Shown here: in pieces, positions 7,385 through 15,698 of the stretch
Layout: each line of letters opens with the position of its first letter
How positions within the stretch are numbered: position 1 is the stretch's first letter
From: Kitasatospora griseola
GTDB taxonomy: Bacteria > Actinomycetota > Actinomycetes > Streptomycetales > Streptomycetaceae
DNA: 46,637 nucleotides
Assembly (NCBI RefSeq): GCF_014648555.1
Contig: NZ_BMRI01000035.1
Span: 17,875-64,511 of the forward strand
Direction: 5' to 3'
The notes under the pieces: generated by a model
What the model was told of the DNA's origin: nothing
The model's database searches: none
The model's input: the letters and a program-made list of their open reading frames with translations, nothing else
Translations under genes and position numbers: made by a program

Positions 7385-7525
7385 CTACTGGGCGGCCAGC
7401 AGCGCGTCGAGCGCGGCGAGCGCCTCGTCCGCGAGCGCCCCGGTCTCCCGGTCGTCGGGCGCCGCGGCCACGGCGCCGAACATTTCGAAGACTCGCTGCC
7501 CCGCGGCGTCGATCTCCTCGGACAT
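7385..7525 (-). CDS. 46-residue acidic protein of unknown function
   Basis: A short open frame with a strong AGGAGGAGG ribosome binding site before ATG 7525. The product begins MSEEIDAAGQRVFEMFGAVA, has many Asp/Glu and Ala residues and ends in an Ala/Leu-rich helix (ADEALAALDALLAAQ). No Cys, no signal peptide and no membrane segment are present. It follows the VlmA-like gene by 80 bases on the same strand, so it is probably co-transcribed. I do not recognise it. It could be a small partner or regulator of the transferase, or a free-standing helical peptide. The good ribosome binding site and lack of any competing gene on this stretch support it being real. Confidence 0.6.
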   Translation of the reverse strand: MSEEIDAAGQRVFEMFGAVAAAPDDRETGALADEALAALDALLAAQ

Positions 7526-7605
7526 CTGGACCTCCTCCTGGGTTGGTCGGTCGGTGTGACCTTCTCGATCCGGTCTGCGGCTCCCGCCGGTGCGGGAGCC
7601 CGCCG

Positions 7606-8604
7606 TCAGACCGCGTTGCAGGCGCGGAAGATGTGGACCAGCGACGGGATGCTCGCGCCGTGCTGGAAGGCGATGTTCTCCGGGAGGACGATGCCCGGCG
7701 CCCACTTCTGCTTGTAGGCGAGCTGGGTCTGCGCCGGGTAGACGGCGGCGCCGTTCTCCCACAGGTGGCTCATGAACCAGTGGAACGCCTCGCTGTGCCC
7801 GGGCAGCTGCGGCCGCTTGTCCAGCGAGGTGAACGGCGTGAACCCGAAGTGCAGGAACTTCACGCCCTCCGCGGTGAAGACGTCGATGGCGGTCTTGTTG
7901 ATCGCCTCCATCACCCCGGGCGGCCCGCTGGGAAGGCGGCGGGTCAGGTCGTGCAGCCAGCCGGGCTGCGCGCCGTAGACCGGCGAGTAGGTGATGTAGC
8001 CCGCCAGCTTGCCGTCCAGGATGCCGACGAAGAGCCGGCGCATCGACTGGTAGTGGCCGCCGTACTGGCCGACCAGGAACTCGAGCTGCTTGACGCCCTC
8101 GCCCTTGGTGCCGAGCCAGCTGGCGTCGAGGGCGCGCATCTGGTCCTCCCAGTCGTCCAGCGGCACCTCGCGGACCTCCAGGCCGCTGCGCAGGGAGCGG
8201 GCGATCTTGTTGCGCAGCTGCATGAACGCGGTGCCGCGCAGCGAGAAGGTGCTCAGGTCGATGGCGTACGAGGCGCCCATCTGGTTGATCGTGAAGCCCT
8301 GTTCGAGATACGGCTCGGCGTCCGCGTCCTGGACCTGCACGGCGACGATCGTCCGGTCCTGTTCGGCGGCGAACGCCACGAAGTCCTTCAGCAGCGCGGC
8401 CCTGGACTCGGCCGGTGCGAACGGGCCGCCGAACTGCACGAGGTAGCGGCCGGTCGGCCGGTAGACGATGACGCCCGGTGAACTCGGCGAACTGAAGTAG
8501 CTGTTCCCGCTGTTGACTGCGAGAAATGCGCTCGGGTTGTCCGCGACGGTGTATTTCTGAATTGCCTCGAGCGCCTTGTCCGACTCTGCATAATTATCGG
8601 CCAT
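7606..8604 (-). CDS. VlmA-like aminoacyl-tRNA:hydroxylamine transferase (DUF2156/MprF-C fold)
   Basis: 332 soluble residues of the phosphatidylglycerol lysyltransferase C-terminal (DUF2156) fold, a tandem GNAT-like domain that uses aminoacyl-tRNA. Typical pieces are GVIVYRPTGRYLVQFGGPFAP near the N-terminus, RSLRSGLEVREVPLDDW in the middle, LFVGILDGKLAGYITYSPV, and FLHFGFTPFTSLD followed by QKWAPGI near the end. Unlike MprF it has no membrane helices. VlmA of valanimycin, of the same family, moves a seryl group from seryl-tRNA to isobutylhydroxylamine. This protein is inferred to join an amino acid to the hydroxylamine made by the VlmH-like enzyme. Which aminoacyl-tRNA it uses is unknown, and no dedicated tRNA synthetase is present in the window. 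ATG 8604 is preferred over TTG 8622 because GAAGGGCGGAAG precedes it. Confidence 0.8.
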   Translation of the reverse strand: MADNYAESDKALEAIQKYTVADNPSAFLAVNSGNSYFSSPSSPGVIVYRPTGRYLVQFGGPFAPAESRAALLKDFVAFAAEQDRTIVAVQVQDADAEPYLEQGFTINQMGASYAIDLSTFSLRGTAFMQLRNKIARSLRSGLEVREVPLDDWEDQMRALDASWLGTKGEGVKQLEFLVGQYGGHYQSMRRLFVGILDGKLAGYITYSPVYGAQPGWLHDLTRRLPSGPPGVMEAINKTAIDVFTAEGVKFLHFGFTPFTSLDKRPQLPGHSEAFHWFMSHLWENGAAVYPAQTQLAYKQKWAPGIVLPENIAFQHGASIPSLVHIFRACNAV

Positions 8605-8651
8605 GCCGCTTCCGCCCTTCAAAGCTGGGATGCGTTACGAGTTTTCCACCA

Positions 8652-8681
8652 GTTATCGCACAGCCCCGAAGAGCACAGCAA
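8652..8681 (-). promoter_or_regulatory. candidate promoter of the VlmA-like gene
   Basis: On the minus strand TTGCTG (8681-8676) and GATAAC (8657-8652) are 18 bp apart, acceptable for the main vegetative sigma factor. The start would fall about 40 bases before ATG 8604. No 11-bp GTCAG repeats are seen on this strand here. Confidence 0.35.
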
Positions 8682-8702
8682 GAGTTTCCGGAGGTCAACC
8701 TG

Positions 8703-8746
8703 GTCAGTTATGCATCAGCGGCCCGTCAGGTGCATTCGCCTACGGT
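8703..8746 (+). promoter_or_regulatory. SARP-type promoter of the sulfotransferase operon
   Basis: GTCAG (8703), ATCAG (8714) and GTCAG (8725) are exactly 11 bp apart, with a -10-like TACGGT at 8741-8746, again 16 bp from the start of the third repeat. The spacing is identical to that at 2233-2276, which suggests one activator for both operons. Confidence 0.6.
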
Positions 8747-8849
8747 GAGCTGGTCGATACCGCGAGTGGAATGTTTCCGGCCCGGTGAGGGCCCGGTCGA
8801 GCGAGTCGGCACCGGTCGACCAGATTAATCCGACGGAAGGCAGTGGGGC

Positions 8850-10004
8850 ATGACGGAGAATGACGGGGGCCGTCGGTCCATGGAGGGCACGGACCTGGAT
8901 CCGGGAGCGCTGGTCGCCGAGGCACGTCGCCTCCAGGGCGACGAGGAGACCCCGCTGGGCTTCCTCCCGGAACTGGAGCAGCTGGCCGGCGCGATCGACG
9001 CCGAGGCCGGGCTGCACCGGCAGGGCCGGGAGCGGGCCCGGGCCGCGCTGGTGGCCTCCCTGGTCACCCAGCTGCGGGTCCGGCGGATGACGCGGGAGGT
9101 CCCCGGGCTGGACCAGGTGCAGGTGCAGCCGGTGTTCATCACGGGCCTGCTGCGGACCGGCACCACTTTCCTCCAGCACCTGCTGGCCCAGCATCCGGAC
9201 CTGCGCTCGCCGGCGCTCTGGGAGACCATGGCGCCCGGCTCGTCCGCGCCGGACGAGGAGCTGGTGGCCGCCTGCGAGGCGTACATCGCCGAGTACTACC
9301 GCGCGGCTCCGGACTTCCGGTCGATCCACCTGCTCCAGTCGCACCTGCCGGAGGAGTGCCACCGGCTGACCGCCAACTCCTTCCGCCACTTCATCTACGC
9401 GCTGCGCTACCGGATCCCGGGCTACGCCCAGTGGCTGCGCGAGCAGTCGATGGTCCCGGCGTACGCCTTCCACCAGGAGCAGCTGCGGACGGTGCTGTGG
9501 CGCCGGCCCGGCGCGCCGGTCCTGCTGAAGTGCCCGTCGCACCTGTGGTACGGCGACGACCTGGCCAAGGTCTACCCGGACGCGAAGCTGATCCGCCTAC
9601 ACCGCGACCCGTCCGTCGCGGTGCCCAGCGTGTGCAGCCTGACGGCCACAGTGCGGGCCGCGCGCAGCGACACGGTGGACCGCGAGGAGATCGGCAGCTA
9701 CTGGCTGGACAGCGCCGCCGAGGCGCTGAACGGCCTGAAGCAGGGCCAGAGTTCGACCAGCACGCCGCCGCTGGACCTGCGCTTCCGGGACGTCGTCGGC
9801 GATCCGCTGGGGACCGCCGAGCGGGTCTGCGACTACATCGGCGTGCCGCTGACGGCGGAGGCCCGGCGGCGGATGACGGCCTTCATGGCCGCCGAGAACG
9901 ACGCGACGACCGGCAAGCACCGCTACACCCCGCAAGAGTTCGGCCTCACCGAGCAAGGAATCAAGGAGCGGTTCGCCCCTTATCTCACCGAGTTCAGTCT
10001 GTGA
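8850..10004 (+). CDS. PAPS-dependent sulfotransferase family protein
   Basis: 384 residues. The phosphosulfate-binding P-loop GLLRTGTTFLQ lies at 99-109, and the 3'-phosphate-binding region LIRLHRDPSVAVPSV at about 250. The protein resembles the sulfotransferase-3 group, which also has a longer N-terminal helical part. It should move sulfate from PAPS to a hydroxyl or amine acceptor. The same cluster carries CysD and CysN, which make APS, so sulfation is probably a true step. Possible uses are a final sulfate ester or activation of a hydroxyl for elimination. ATG 8850 has a GGAAGG site. It begins an operon that runs to 17120, with 28 bases to the next gene. Confidence 0.85.
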   Translation: MTENDGGRRSMEGTDLDPGALVAEARRLQGDEETPLGFLPELEQLAGAIDAEAGLHRQGRERARAALVASLVTQLRVRRMTREVPGLDQVQVQPVFITGLLRTGTTFLQHLLAQHPDLRSPALWETMAPGSSAPDEELVAACEAYIAEYYRAAPDFRSIHLLQSHLPEECHRLTANSFRHFIYALRYRIPGYAQWLREQSMVPAYAFHQEQLRTVLWRRPGAPVLLKCPSHLWYGDDLAKVYPDAKLIRLHRDPSVAVPSVCSLTATVRAARSDTVDREEIGSYWLDSAAEALNGLKQGQSSTSTPPLDLRFRDVVGDPLGTAERVCDYIGVPLTAEARRRMTAFMAAENDATTGKHRYTPQEFGLTEQGIKERFAPYLTEFSL

Positions 10005-10032
10005 TCGCCACCATGCCAGGGGAGTTGACACT

Positions 10033-11271
10033 GTGACCACGACCGAGTCCACCTTCGAGAGCCGGGCCCGTGAGAACATCGCGGCCAGCAACCAGTACGC
10101 CGGGGAGAACCCCGTTCGCATCGGGATCATCACCCCGCTGAACGAGCCCGGCGACCCGACCGCCGGCGAGCTCGTCACCCGCGGAGCGGTCCTGGGCGCC
10201 GAGTACGTGCGCGAGCACGGCGGCACCCGCGGCGGCCGGCAGATCGAGTTCGTCCTCTACGACGACCAGGCCACGGCCGCCGAGGAGGGCATGGCCAAGT
10301 CCTCGGCCGCGCAGATGACCAAGCTGGCGCTGGTGGACGACGTGGTGGCCGCCATGGGGCAGTGGCACCTGCGGACCACCCCGTGGGTGGTCGACGTGGC
10401 CGAGCGCTACAACCTGCCGATCTTCGTCGAGAACGGCCACAGCCTGATCACCGCGCAGAAGCGCCGCAACGTGTTCCGCTCGTACTTCTCGATCGCCGAC
10501 CGCGTGCCGGTGATGCTGGACTTCGCGGCCTCGATCGGCATGAAGCGGATCGGCCTGCTCGCGGCGGACACCGTGTTCGGCGGTCAGATGGCCGACACCC
10601 TGGTCGAGTACGGCACCCAGCGGCACGGCATGGAGTTCCTTCGGTTCGACTTCCCCCAGGACGACACCACCGACTTCCGCGAGCAGCTGCGCGCCATCAA
10701 GGCGTTCGAGCCCGACCTGTTCATCAACGGCGCGGTCATCAAGACCAACTACATGATCATCGAGCAGGCCCGGGAGGTCGGCCTGCGGCCGAGCACCCCG
10801 ATGATGGTCACCTTCGGCTTCCCGCTGCGCTCGGACGACTTCTGGCGCCTCACCGGCGAGGAGGGCGTCGGCACCATGTGGCCGGCCATGCGCTACCGCC
10901 CGTCCTGGGACGGCCTGACCGACCTGGCGCACTGGTTCATCGACCGGTACGTCGAGCGCTACGGCACCTTCCCGCCGGACACCGCGCTCACCCACTTCAC
11001 CGACGTCACCATCATCGCCAAGGCGCTCGACGCCGCCCGCTCGGACAGCCGCGAGGACCTCCTGGACGCCCTGGAGGCCATGGAGTTCGAGACCTGGCGC
11101 GGTCCGCTGCGCTTCGAGCGCGGCCCCGCCCACTGGCACCACAACGCCCCGGAGCTGCAGCTCCTCCAGTACCAGAAGCACGGCCAGAGCTTCGACGACT
11201 CGGCGATCATCTACCCGCCGTCGCTGGCGACCGCCGAGTACCTTCCGCCGTCCACCCCATCCGCGGGCTGA
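10033..11271 (+). CDS. type I periplasmic-binding-protein fold without signal peptide
   Basis: 412 residues of the LivJ/AmiC/urea-binding class: VRIGIITPLNEPGDPTAGE starts the first lobe, followed by VEFVLYDDQATAAE-like strands (LYDDQAT), KRIGLLAADTVFGGQM and a C-terminal TALTHFTDV region. Normally such proteins are secreted lipoproteins that deliver ligands to an ABC transporter. This one starts TTTESTFESRARENIAA, with no signal peptide, no lipobox Cys and no permease or ATPase gene nearby. It sits inside a biosynthetic operon (28 bases from the sulfotransferase, 31 from the ThDP enzyme). It may be a cytoplasmic ligand sensor, a carrier of a labile intermediate or a repurposed enzyme; the sequence does not say which. 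Start GTG 10033 is preceded by GGGGAG. Confidence 0.8.
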   Translation: MTTTESTFESRARENIAASNQYAGENPVRIGIITPLNEPGDPTAGELVTRGAVLGAEYVREHGGTRGGRQIEFVLYDDQATAAEEGMAKSSAAQMTKLALVDDVVAAMGQWHLRTTPWVVDVAERYNLPIFVENGHSLITAQKRRNVFRSYFSIADRVPVMLDFAASIGMKRIGLLAADTVFGGQMADTLVEYGTQRHGMEFLRFDFPQDDTTDFREQLRAIKAFEPDLFINGAVIKTNYMIIEQAREVGLRPSTPMMVTFGFPLRSDDFWRLTGEEGVGTMWPAMRYRPSWDGLTDLAHWFIDRYVERYGTFPPDTALTHFTDVTIIAKALDAARSDSREDLLDALEAMEFETWRGPLRFERGPAHWHHNAPELQLLQYQKHGQSFDDSAIIYPPSLATAEYLPPSTPSAG

Positions 11272-11302
11272 TCCCCGCGCCTAAGGGCCAAGGAGTCCCA
11301 CC

Positions 11303-13042
11303 ATGGCGAACGCCGTGACCACCCCGGGCGGGCCGGACCGACCGCGCACCGTCGCCCACACGCTGGCGGCCAGCCTGCACCTGCACGGCGTCGACCGGGT
11401 GTTCTGCGTCGCTGGGGAGAGCTATCTCCCCCTGCTCGACGCGCTGTACGACATGCCCGAGGTCGATGTGGTGACCTGTCGGCACGAGGGCTCCGCCGCC
11501 TTCATGGCGGTGGCCGACGCCAAGCTGACCGGGCGGGCGGGTGTCTGCCTGGTCAGCCGCGGGCCCGGCGCCACCAACGCCGCGATCGCGGTGCACGCCG
11601 CCGCGGAGGACGCGACGCCGCTGGTGCTGATCGTCGGTGACGTCCCGCTGGCCGAGACGGACCGCGAACCCTTCCAGGGGATCGACCTGGGCCGGCACCT
11701 GGGCGGCATGGCCAAGGCGGTCTGGCGGCTGCACGAGCCCGCCGCCACGGCCGAGTTCGTGGCCCGGGCCGTGCAGGTCGCCGAGTCCGGCACCCCGGGG
11801 CCGGTGGTCATCGCCGTCCCCGAGGACGTCTGGTCGCTGCCCGACCCGCGGGCCGTCCCGTCGCGGCGCACCGTGCACGGCGCGTCCGTGCCGGACCGGG
11901 AGAGCAGCCGCCGGATCCAGGAGCTGCTCGCCGAGGCCCGGCGTCCGCTGATCCTCGCCGGTGCCCGGCTGGAGGGCCCGCAGGGCCGCCGGCTGCTGCG
12001 CGAGGTCGCGGAGGCGCACCGGATCCCGGTGATCACCAGCAACAAGAACCAGCACCTGCTGCCCAACCGGCACCCGGCCTTCGCCGGCCACCTGCACAAC
12101 AACACCCAGCCGAGCCAACTCGCCGAACTGGAACGGGCCGACCTGGTGCTGGCGGTGGGGACCAGGCTGGACACCAGCACCACCGGGCGGCGCTTCCCGA
12201 CGCCCGGCCCGCACCAGCGCCTGATCCACGTCCACCCGGACCAGGCCCGGATCGGCCTGTTCCACCAGCCCACCGTCGGCGTCGCCGCGGACCCGACGGC
12301 CTTCCTGCGCGAGCTGGTCGACCTCCCCCCGTCCGACCCGGACGGCGGGCGCGAGCAGTGGATGGCCGACCTGCACCGGATCGAGGAGCAGAAGGCCCGC
12401 TGGGAGCCGGTCGAGTCGCCCGACGGCGTGGTGTTCGGCGCGGTCGTCGCGGCCCTGGACGAACTCACCAACGGTGAGGTCACCGTGGTCGTCGACTCCG
12501 GGACGTTCACCAGCTGGACGTACCGCTACCTGAGGTTCGGCGAGGAGGGCCGGCTGCTCGGGATCTCGTCCAGCTCGATGGGCTTCGCCGTCGGAGCGGC
12601 CGTGAGCGCCGCGCTGCGCGGCGACCGGGTGCCCACCGTCGCCGTCGTCGGCGACGGCGGATTCCTCATGAACGGCGGCGAGTTGATGACCGCGTGCGCC
12701 CGGAAGCTGCCCGTCGTCTACATCGTCTCGAACAACAACTGCTACGGCACGATCCGGATGCACCAGGACCGGCACTACCCCGGCCGGACGATCGCCACCG
12801 GCCTGGCGAACCCGGACTTCGCGGCGCTCGCCGAGTCCTTCGGCGCCCTGGGCCTGACCGTGGACAGCCCGGCGGCGGTCCGTCCGGCGCTGGCCAAGGC
12901 GCTGGCCGCCGGGGGCCCGGTCGTGGTCGAGATCCGCACCAGTCTGCTGCACGCCAACCCGTACCGGCGGATCACGCCGCCGGCGACGGAGAACCGCACC
13001 GAGGAACAGCGAGAGGGGGGCCAGGGCGATGCCGTGGCATGA
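11303..13042 (+). CDS. acetolactate synthase-like ThDP-dependent enzyme
   Basis: 579 residues with the three-domain layout of the acetohydroxyacid synthase/benzoylformate decarboxylase family. The ThDP-activating glutamate is in CRHEGSAAFMA (E62). The central domain starts near ARRPLILAGARL. The ThDP-Mg motif runs from GDGGFLMNGGEL (450-452) to NNNCYGT about 27 residues on. It should decarboxylate a 2-keto acid and either release an aldehyde or ligate the acyl anion to a second carbonyl. The substrate is unknown; sulfoacetaldehyde acetyltransferase and phosphonopyruvate decarboxylase are of the same superfamily, so the call should stay general. ATG 11303 follows AAGGAG. Its last 14 bases overlap the cystathionine beta-synthase gene. 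Confidence 0.85.
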   Translation: MANAVTTPGGPDRPRTVAHTLAASLHLHGVDRVFCVAGESYLPLLDALYDMPEVDVVTCRHEGSAAFMAVADAKLTGRAGVCLVSRGPGATNAAIAVHAAAEDATPLVLIVGDVPLAETDREPFQGIDLGRHLGGMAKAVWRLHEPAATAEFVARAVQVAESGTPGPVVIAVPEDVWSLPDPRAVPSRRTVHGASVPDRESSRRIQELLAEARRPLILAGARLEGPQGRRLLREVAEAHRIPVITSNKNQHLLPNRHPAFAGHLHNNTQPSQLAELERADLVLAVGTRLDTSTTGRRFPTPGPHQRLIHVHPDQARIGLFHQPTVGVAADPTAFLRELVDLPPSDPDGGREQWMADLHRIEEQKARWEPVESPDGVVFGAVVAALDELTNGEVTVVVDSGTFTSWTYRYLRFGEEGRLLGISSSSMGFAVGAAVSAALRGDRVPTVAVVGDGGFLMNGGELMTACARKLPVVYIVSNNNCYGTIRMHQDRHYPGRTIATGLANPDFAALAESFGALGLTVDSPAAVRPALAKALAAGGPVVVEIRTSLLHANPYRRITPPATENRTEEQREGGQGDAVA

Positions 13043-14390
13043 GTCGGTGGTGGAGCTGATCGGCGACACGCCGCTGGTACGGCTGCACCGGGTGAGCGAG
13101 GGGCTGGCCCCGACGATCGTGGCCAAGCTGGAGTCCTTCAACCCGGGCGGTTCGGCCAAGGACCGGATCGCCCTGCGGATGATCCGGGACGCCGAGCAGC
13201 GGGGGCTGCTGGCGCCGGGCGGCACCATTGTGGAACCCACCTCGGGCAACACCGGGGTCGGCCTCGCCCTGGTCGCCCAACAGCGCGGGTACCGCTGCGT
13301 GTTCACCTGCCCGGACAAGGTCTCCACGGACAAGATCTCGCTGCTGCGGGCGTACGGGGCCGAGGTCCACGTGTGCCCGGCCGCGGTGCCGGTCGACCAC
13401 CCGTCGTCCTACCGGAGCACCGCCGCGCGGCTGGCCGCCGAGATCCCCGGCGCGTTCTCCCCCAACCAGTACGCGAACGCGGCCAACCCGCAGTCCCACT
13501 ACCACACCACCGGGCCGGAGATCTGGGCGCAGACCGAGGGCCGGATCACCCACTTCGTCGCCGGCGTCGGCACCGGGGGCTCCATCTCCGGCACCGGCCG
13601 CTACCTGAAGGAGGTCTCCGGCGGGCGGGTCCGCATCGTCGGCGCCGACCCCTACGGCTCCGTCTACTCCGGCGGCGAGGGCCGTCCGTACGTGGTCGAG
13701 GGCGTCGGCCAGCCGTCCATCCCCGGGTCCTTCGACCCGGAGGCGGTCGACCGGATCCTCGCCGTGACGGACCGGGACTCCATCGCGCTGACCAGGCGGC
13801 TGGCCCGCGAGGAGGGCATCCTCACCGGCGGCTCGGGCGGCATGGCGGTGGCCGCGGCCCTCGACCTGGCCCGCGACCTGGGCCCCGAGGACCTCGTCGT
13901 CGTCCTGGTCCCCGACTCCGGGCGCGGCTACCTGTCGAAGATCTTCAACGACGAGTGGACCGAGCGCTTCGGCTTCACCGACGCGGCCGGGGAGGGCCTG
14001 CGGGTCGGCGAGCTGCTGTCCCGGCCCGGCCACTCCCGTCCGCTGGTCTTCGTCGACCCGCGCGAACGCGTGGCGAGCGCGGCCAAGCTGATGCGCGAGC
14101 AGGGGCTCTCCCACCTCCTCGTCGCCTCCGCGCAGGCGCCGGTGCGCCTGCCGGAGATCCTCGGCGCGCTGACCGAGTCCGATCTCGCCGCGGGCGTCGC
14201 CCAGGGCCTGATCGGCCCGGACGACGAGGTGGGGCTGCGCATGTCCGCCCCGTTGCCGCCGGTCGGCGTCGGCCAGCGGCTGTCCGACGTGATCGGCGTC
14301 CTGCGGGACTCCGGCGCCGCGGTCGTCGTGGACGCCGGACTCCCCCGCGCCGTGATCACCGTCAACGACCTCCTGGCCCTTCTCGCGTGA
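13029..14390 (+). CDS. cystathionine beta-synthase-like PLP enzyme with CBS domain pair
   Basis: 453 residues. Residues 1-320 are a fold-type II PLP domain: NPGGSAKDRIA with the Schiff-base lysine K44, TSGNTGVGLAL binding the substrate carboxylate, and GVGTGGSISGTGRYL binding the PLP phosphate. Residues about 325-453 are two CBS repeats, which usually bind adenine nucleotides. The length equals that of the housekeeping actinobacterial Cbs, so this looks like a duplicated copy taken into the cluster. The family does beta-replacement on serine or O-acetylserine. The nucleophile here could be a thiol, sulfite or a nitrogen compound, to make a special amino acid. ATG 13029 overlaps the ThDP gene end (translational coupling) with GAGAGGGGGG upstream. 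Confidence 0.85.
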   Translation: MPWHESVVELIGDTPLVRLHRVSEGLAPTIVAKLESFNPGGSAKDRIALRMIRDAEQRGLLAPGGTIVEPTSGNTGVGLALVAQQRGYRCVFTCPDKVSTDKISLLRAYGAEVHVCPAAVPVDHPSSYRSTAARLAAEIPGAFSPNQYANAANPQSHYHTTGPEIWAQTEGRITHFVAGVGTGGSISGTGRYLKEVSGGRVRIVGADPYGSVYSGGEGRPYVVEGVGQPSIPGSFDPEAVDRILAVTDRDSIALTRRLAREEGILTGGSGGMAVAAALDLARDLGPEDLVVVLVPDSGRGYLSKIFNDEWTERFGFTDAAGEGLRVGELLSRPGHSRPLVFVDPRERVASAAKLMREQGLSHLLVASAQAPVRLPEILGALTESDLAAGVAQGLIGPDDEVGLRMSAPLPPVGVGQRLSDVIGVLRDSGAAVVVDAGLPRAVITVNDLLALLA

Positions 14391-14421
14391 CCGGCGGCAG
14401 GCCGGCGAAGAGAGGAAGATC

Positions 14422-15591
14422 ATGACAGAGACGCTCAGCTACCAGGACCCCCTGACCGGCGCACGCGGCTGGCTGGCCTACGACGGCGGCACCGCGCGGC
14501 TGGCGGCCGGCGGCTGCCGGATGAGGCCCGGCCTCAGCGGGGCCGAACTCGGCGCGCTGGCCGCCCGGATGACGCTCAAGCAGCAGGTGCTCGGCCTGAA
14601 CGTCCAGGGCGCCAAGTGCGGACTCGACCACGACCCGCGCGCGGCCGACGCCGAGCAGGTGCTGAGCGGGTTCCTCGGCTTCCTCGCCGAGGAGCTGCGC
14701 ACCCGCTTCAGCATGGGCTCCGACATGGGCACCGACTGGAACCAGCTCCAGCGCCTGGCGGCCGGGCACGGCCTCCCGTCCGTCAAGTACGCCGTCAAGA
14801 ACGCCCAGGGCCTGAGCGACGACGAGTTCCTGGTCCGGATGTCCCGACTCAAGGACCGGGTGGGCTTCCTGACGCTCAGTCAGCGCCGGGCCGGCCACAT
14901 CCTCGGCCACGCGGCGATCGGCGCCGCCCGCGCCGCCCACCGCACCGGCCCGCTCACCGTGGCCCTGCAGGGCTTCGGCACGCTCGGCCGCGCCGCCGCG
15001 CACGCCTTCCTCGACGAGGGGGTGCGGCTGGTGGCCGTCGCGGACGAGCACGGCGCGATCGCGTCCCCCGGCGGCCTCGACCTGTCCCGTCTGCTCGCGA
15101 GCGCGCCGGGCTCCCCGGTGCCCGGGCTCGACCCGGCCCTCGCGCTGCCCTCGCGCGAGTCGCTGTTCGACGTGGAGGCGGACGTGCTGGTCCTGGCGGC
15201 CGGGGCCGACGCGTTCGACGCGGACCGCGCCGCCCGGCTGCGCTGCGCGGCGGTCGCCGTGGGCGCCAACCTCGGCCTGAGCGACGCGGTGGAGCGGGCG
15301 CTGCACCTGCACGGCGTGCTGGTCGTCCCCGACTTCATCGGCGGGATCGGCGGGTCCGCCTCGATGGAGGTCCTGTTCGGCCCGAAGCAGGCCCCGACCG
15401 CGGAGCAGGTGCTCAGCCGGTCCGCCCACCTGACCCGCCAGCTCGTCGACGAGCTGTTCCAGTCCGCCCGGCTCCGGGGCCTGACCCCGCGCGACGCCGC
15501 CATGGAGCTGGCCGCCCGCACCAAGGTCGACCCGGACGCGCCCGCCTACGGCCACTGCCCGTACCTCACGCTCAGCGACATCCGCGCCTGA
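14422..15591 (+). CDS. Glu/Leu/Phe/Val dehydrogenase-like protein
   Basis: 389 residues of the amino acid dehydrogenase superfamily. The substrate domain carries GGCRMRPG and K53, and the catalytic lysine K65 in VQGAKCG. The Asp of the reaction is probably in GSDMGTD (D101 or D105). The Rossmann domain begins at VALQGFGTLGRAAAHAF, followed by VAVADEHGAI. It catalyses reversible NAD(P)-linked oxidative deamination of an amino acid. In the operon it probably makes or breaks down the amino acid that becomes part of the product. Catalytic residues look intact, but the substrate loop GAKCGLDHDP differs from the usual GGAKGG form, so substrate choice should not be copied from leucine dehydrogenase. 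ATG 14422 has AGAGGAAG upstream. Confidence 0.8.
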   Translation: MTETLSYQDPLTGARGWLAYDGGTARLAAGGCRMRPGLSGAELGALAARMTLKQQVLGLNVQGAKCGLDHDPRAADAEQVLSGFLGFLAEELRTRFSMGSDMGTDWNQLQRLAAGHGLPSVKYAVKNAQGLSDDEFLVRMSRLKDRVGFLTLSQRRAGHILGHAAIGAARAAHRTGPLTVALQGFGTLGRAAAHAFLDEGVRLVAVADEHGAIASPGGLDLSRLLASAPGSPVPGLDPALALPSRESLFDVEADVLVLAAGADAFDADRAARLRCAAVAVGANLGLSDAVERALHLHGVLVVPDFIGGIGGSASMEVLFGPKQAPTAEQVLSRSAHLTRQLVDELFQSARLRGLTPRDAAMELAARTKVDPDAPAYGHCPYLTLSDIRA

Positions 15592-15600
15592 ACATCCCCG

Positions 15601-15629
15601 CCCCGGGAGCCGGACCTCCGCTCCCGGGG
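15601..15629 (+). terminator. hairpin between dehydrogenase and lyase genes
   Basis: CCCCGGGAGC (15601-15610) pairs with GCTCCCGGGG (15620-15629) around a nine-base loop, ten bases after the dehydrogenase stop. It may be a weak terminator or an mRNA-stabilising element inside the operon, because the next gene has the same direction. Confidence 0.5.
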
Positions 15630-15698
15630 AGCCGTCGGGTGAACGACCCGGCACGCCGTACCCGCCCTCCTGGCCGCCACACCCTACGGAGCCCAACG

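Noticed and set aside
14616..15698. N-terminal extension of the lyase frame
   Set aside because: It overlaps the dehydrogenase gene in another frame and shows only Arg/Pro/Gly-rich sequence; homology starts at 15699.
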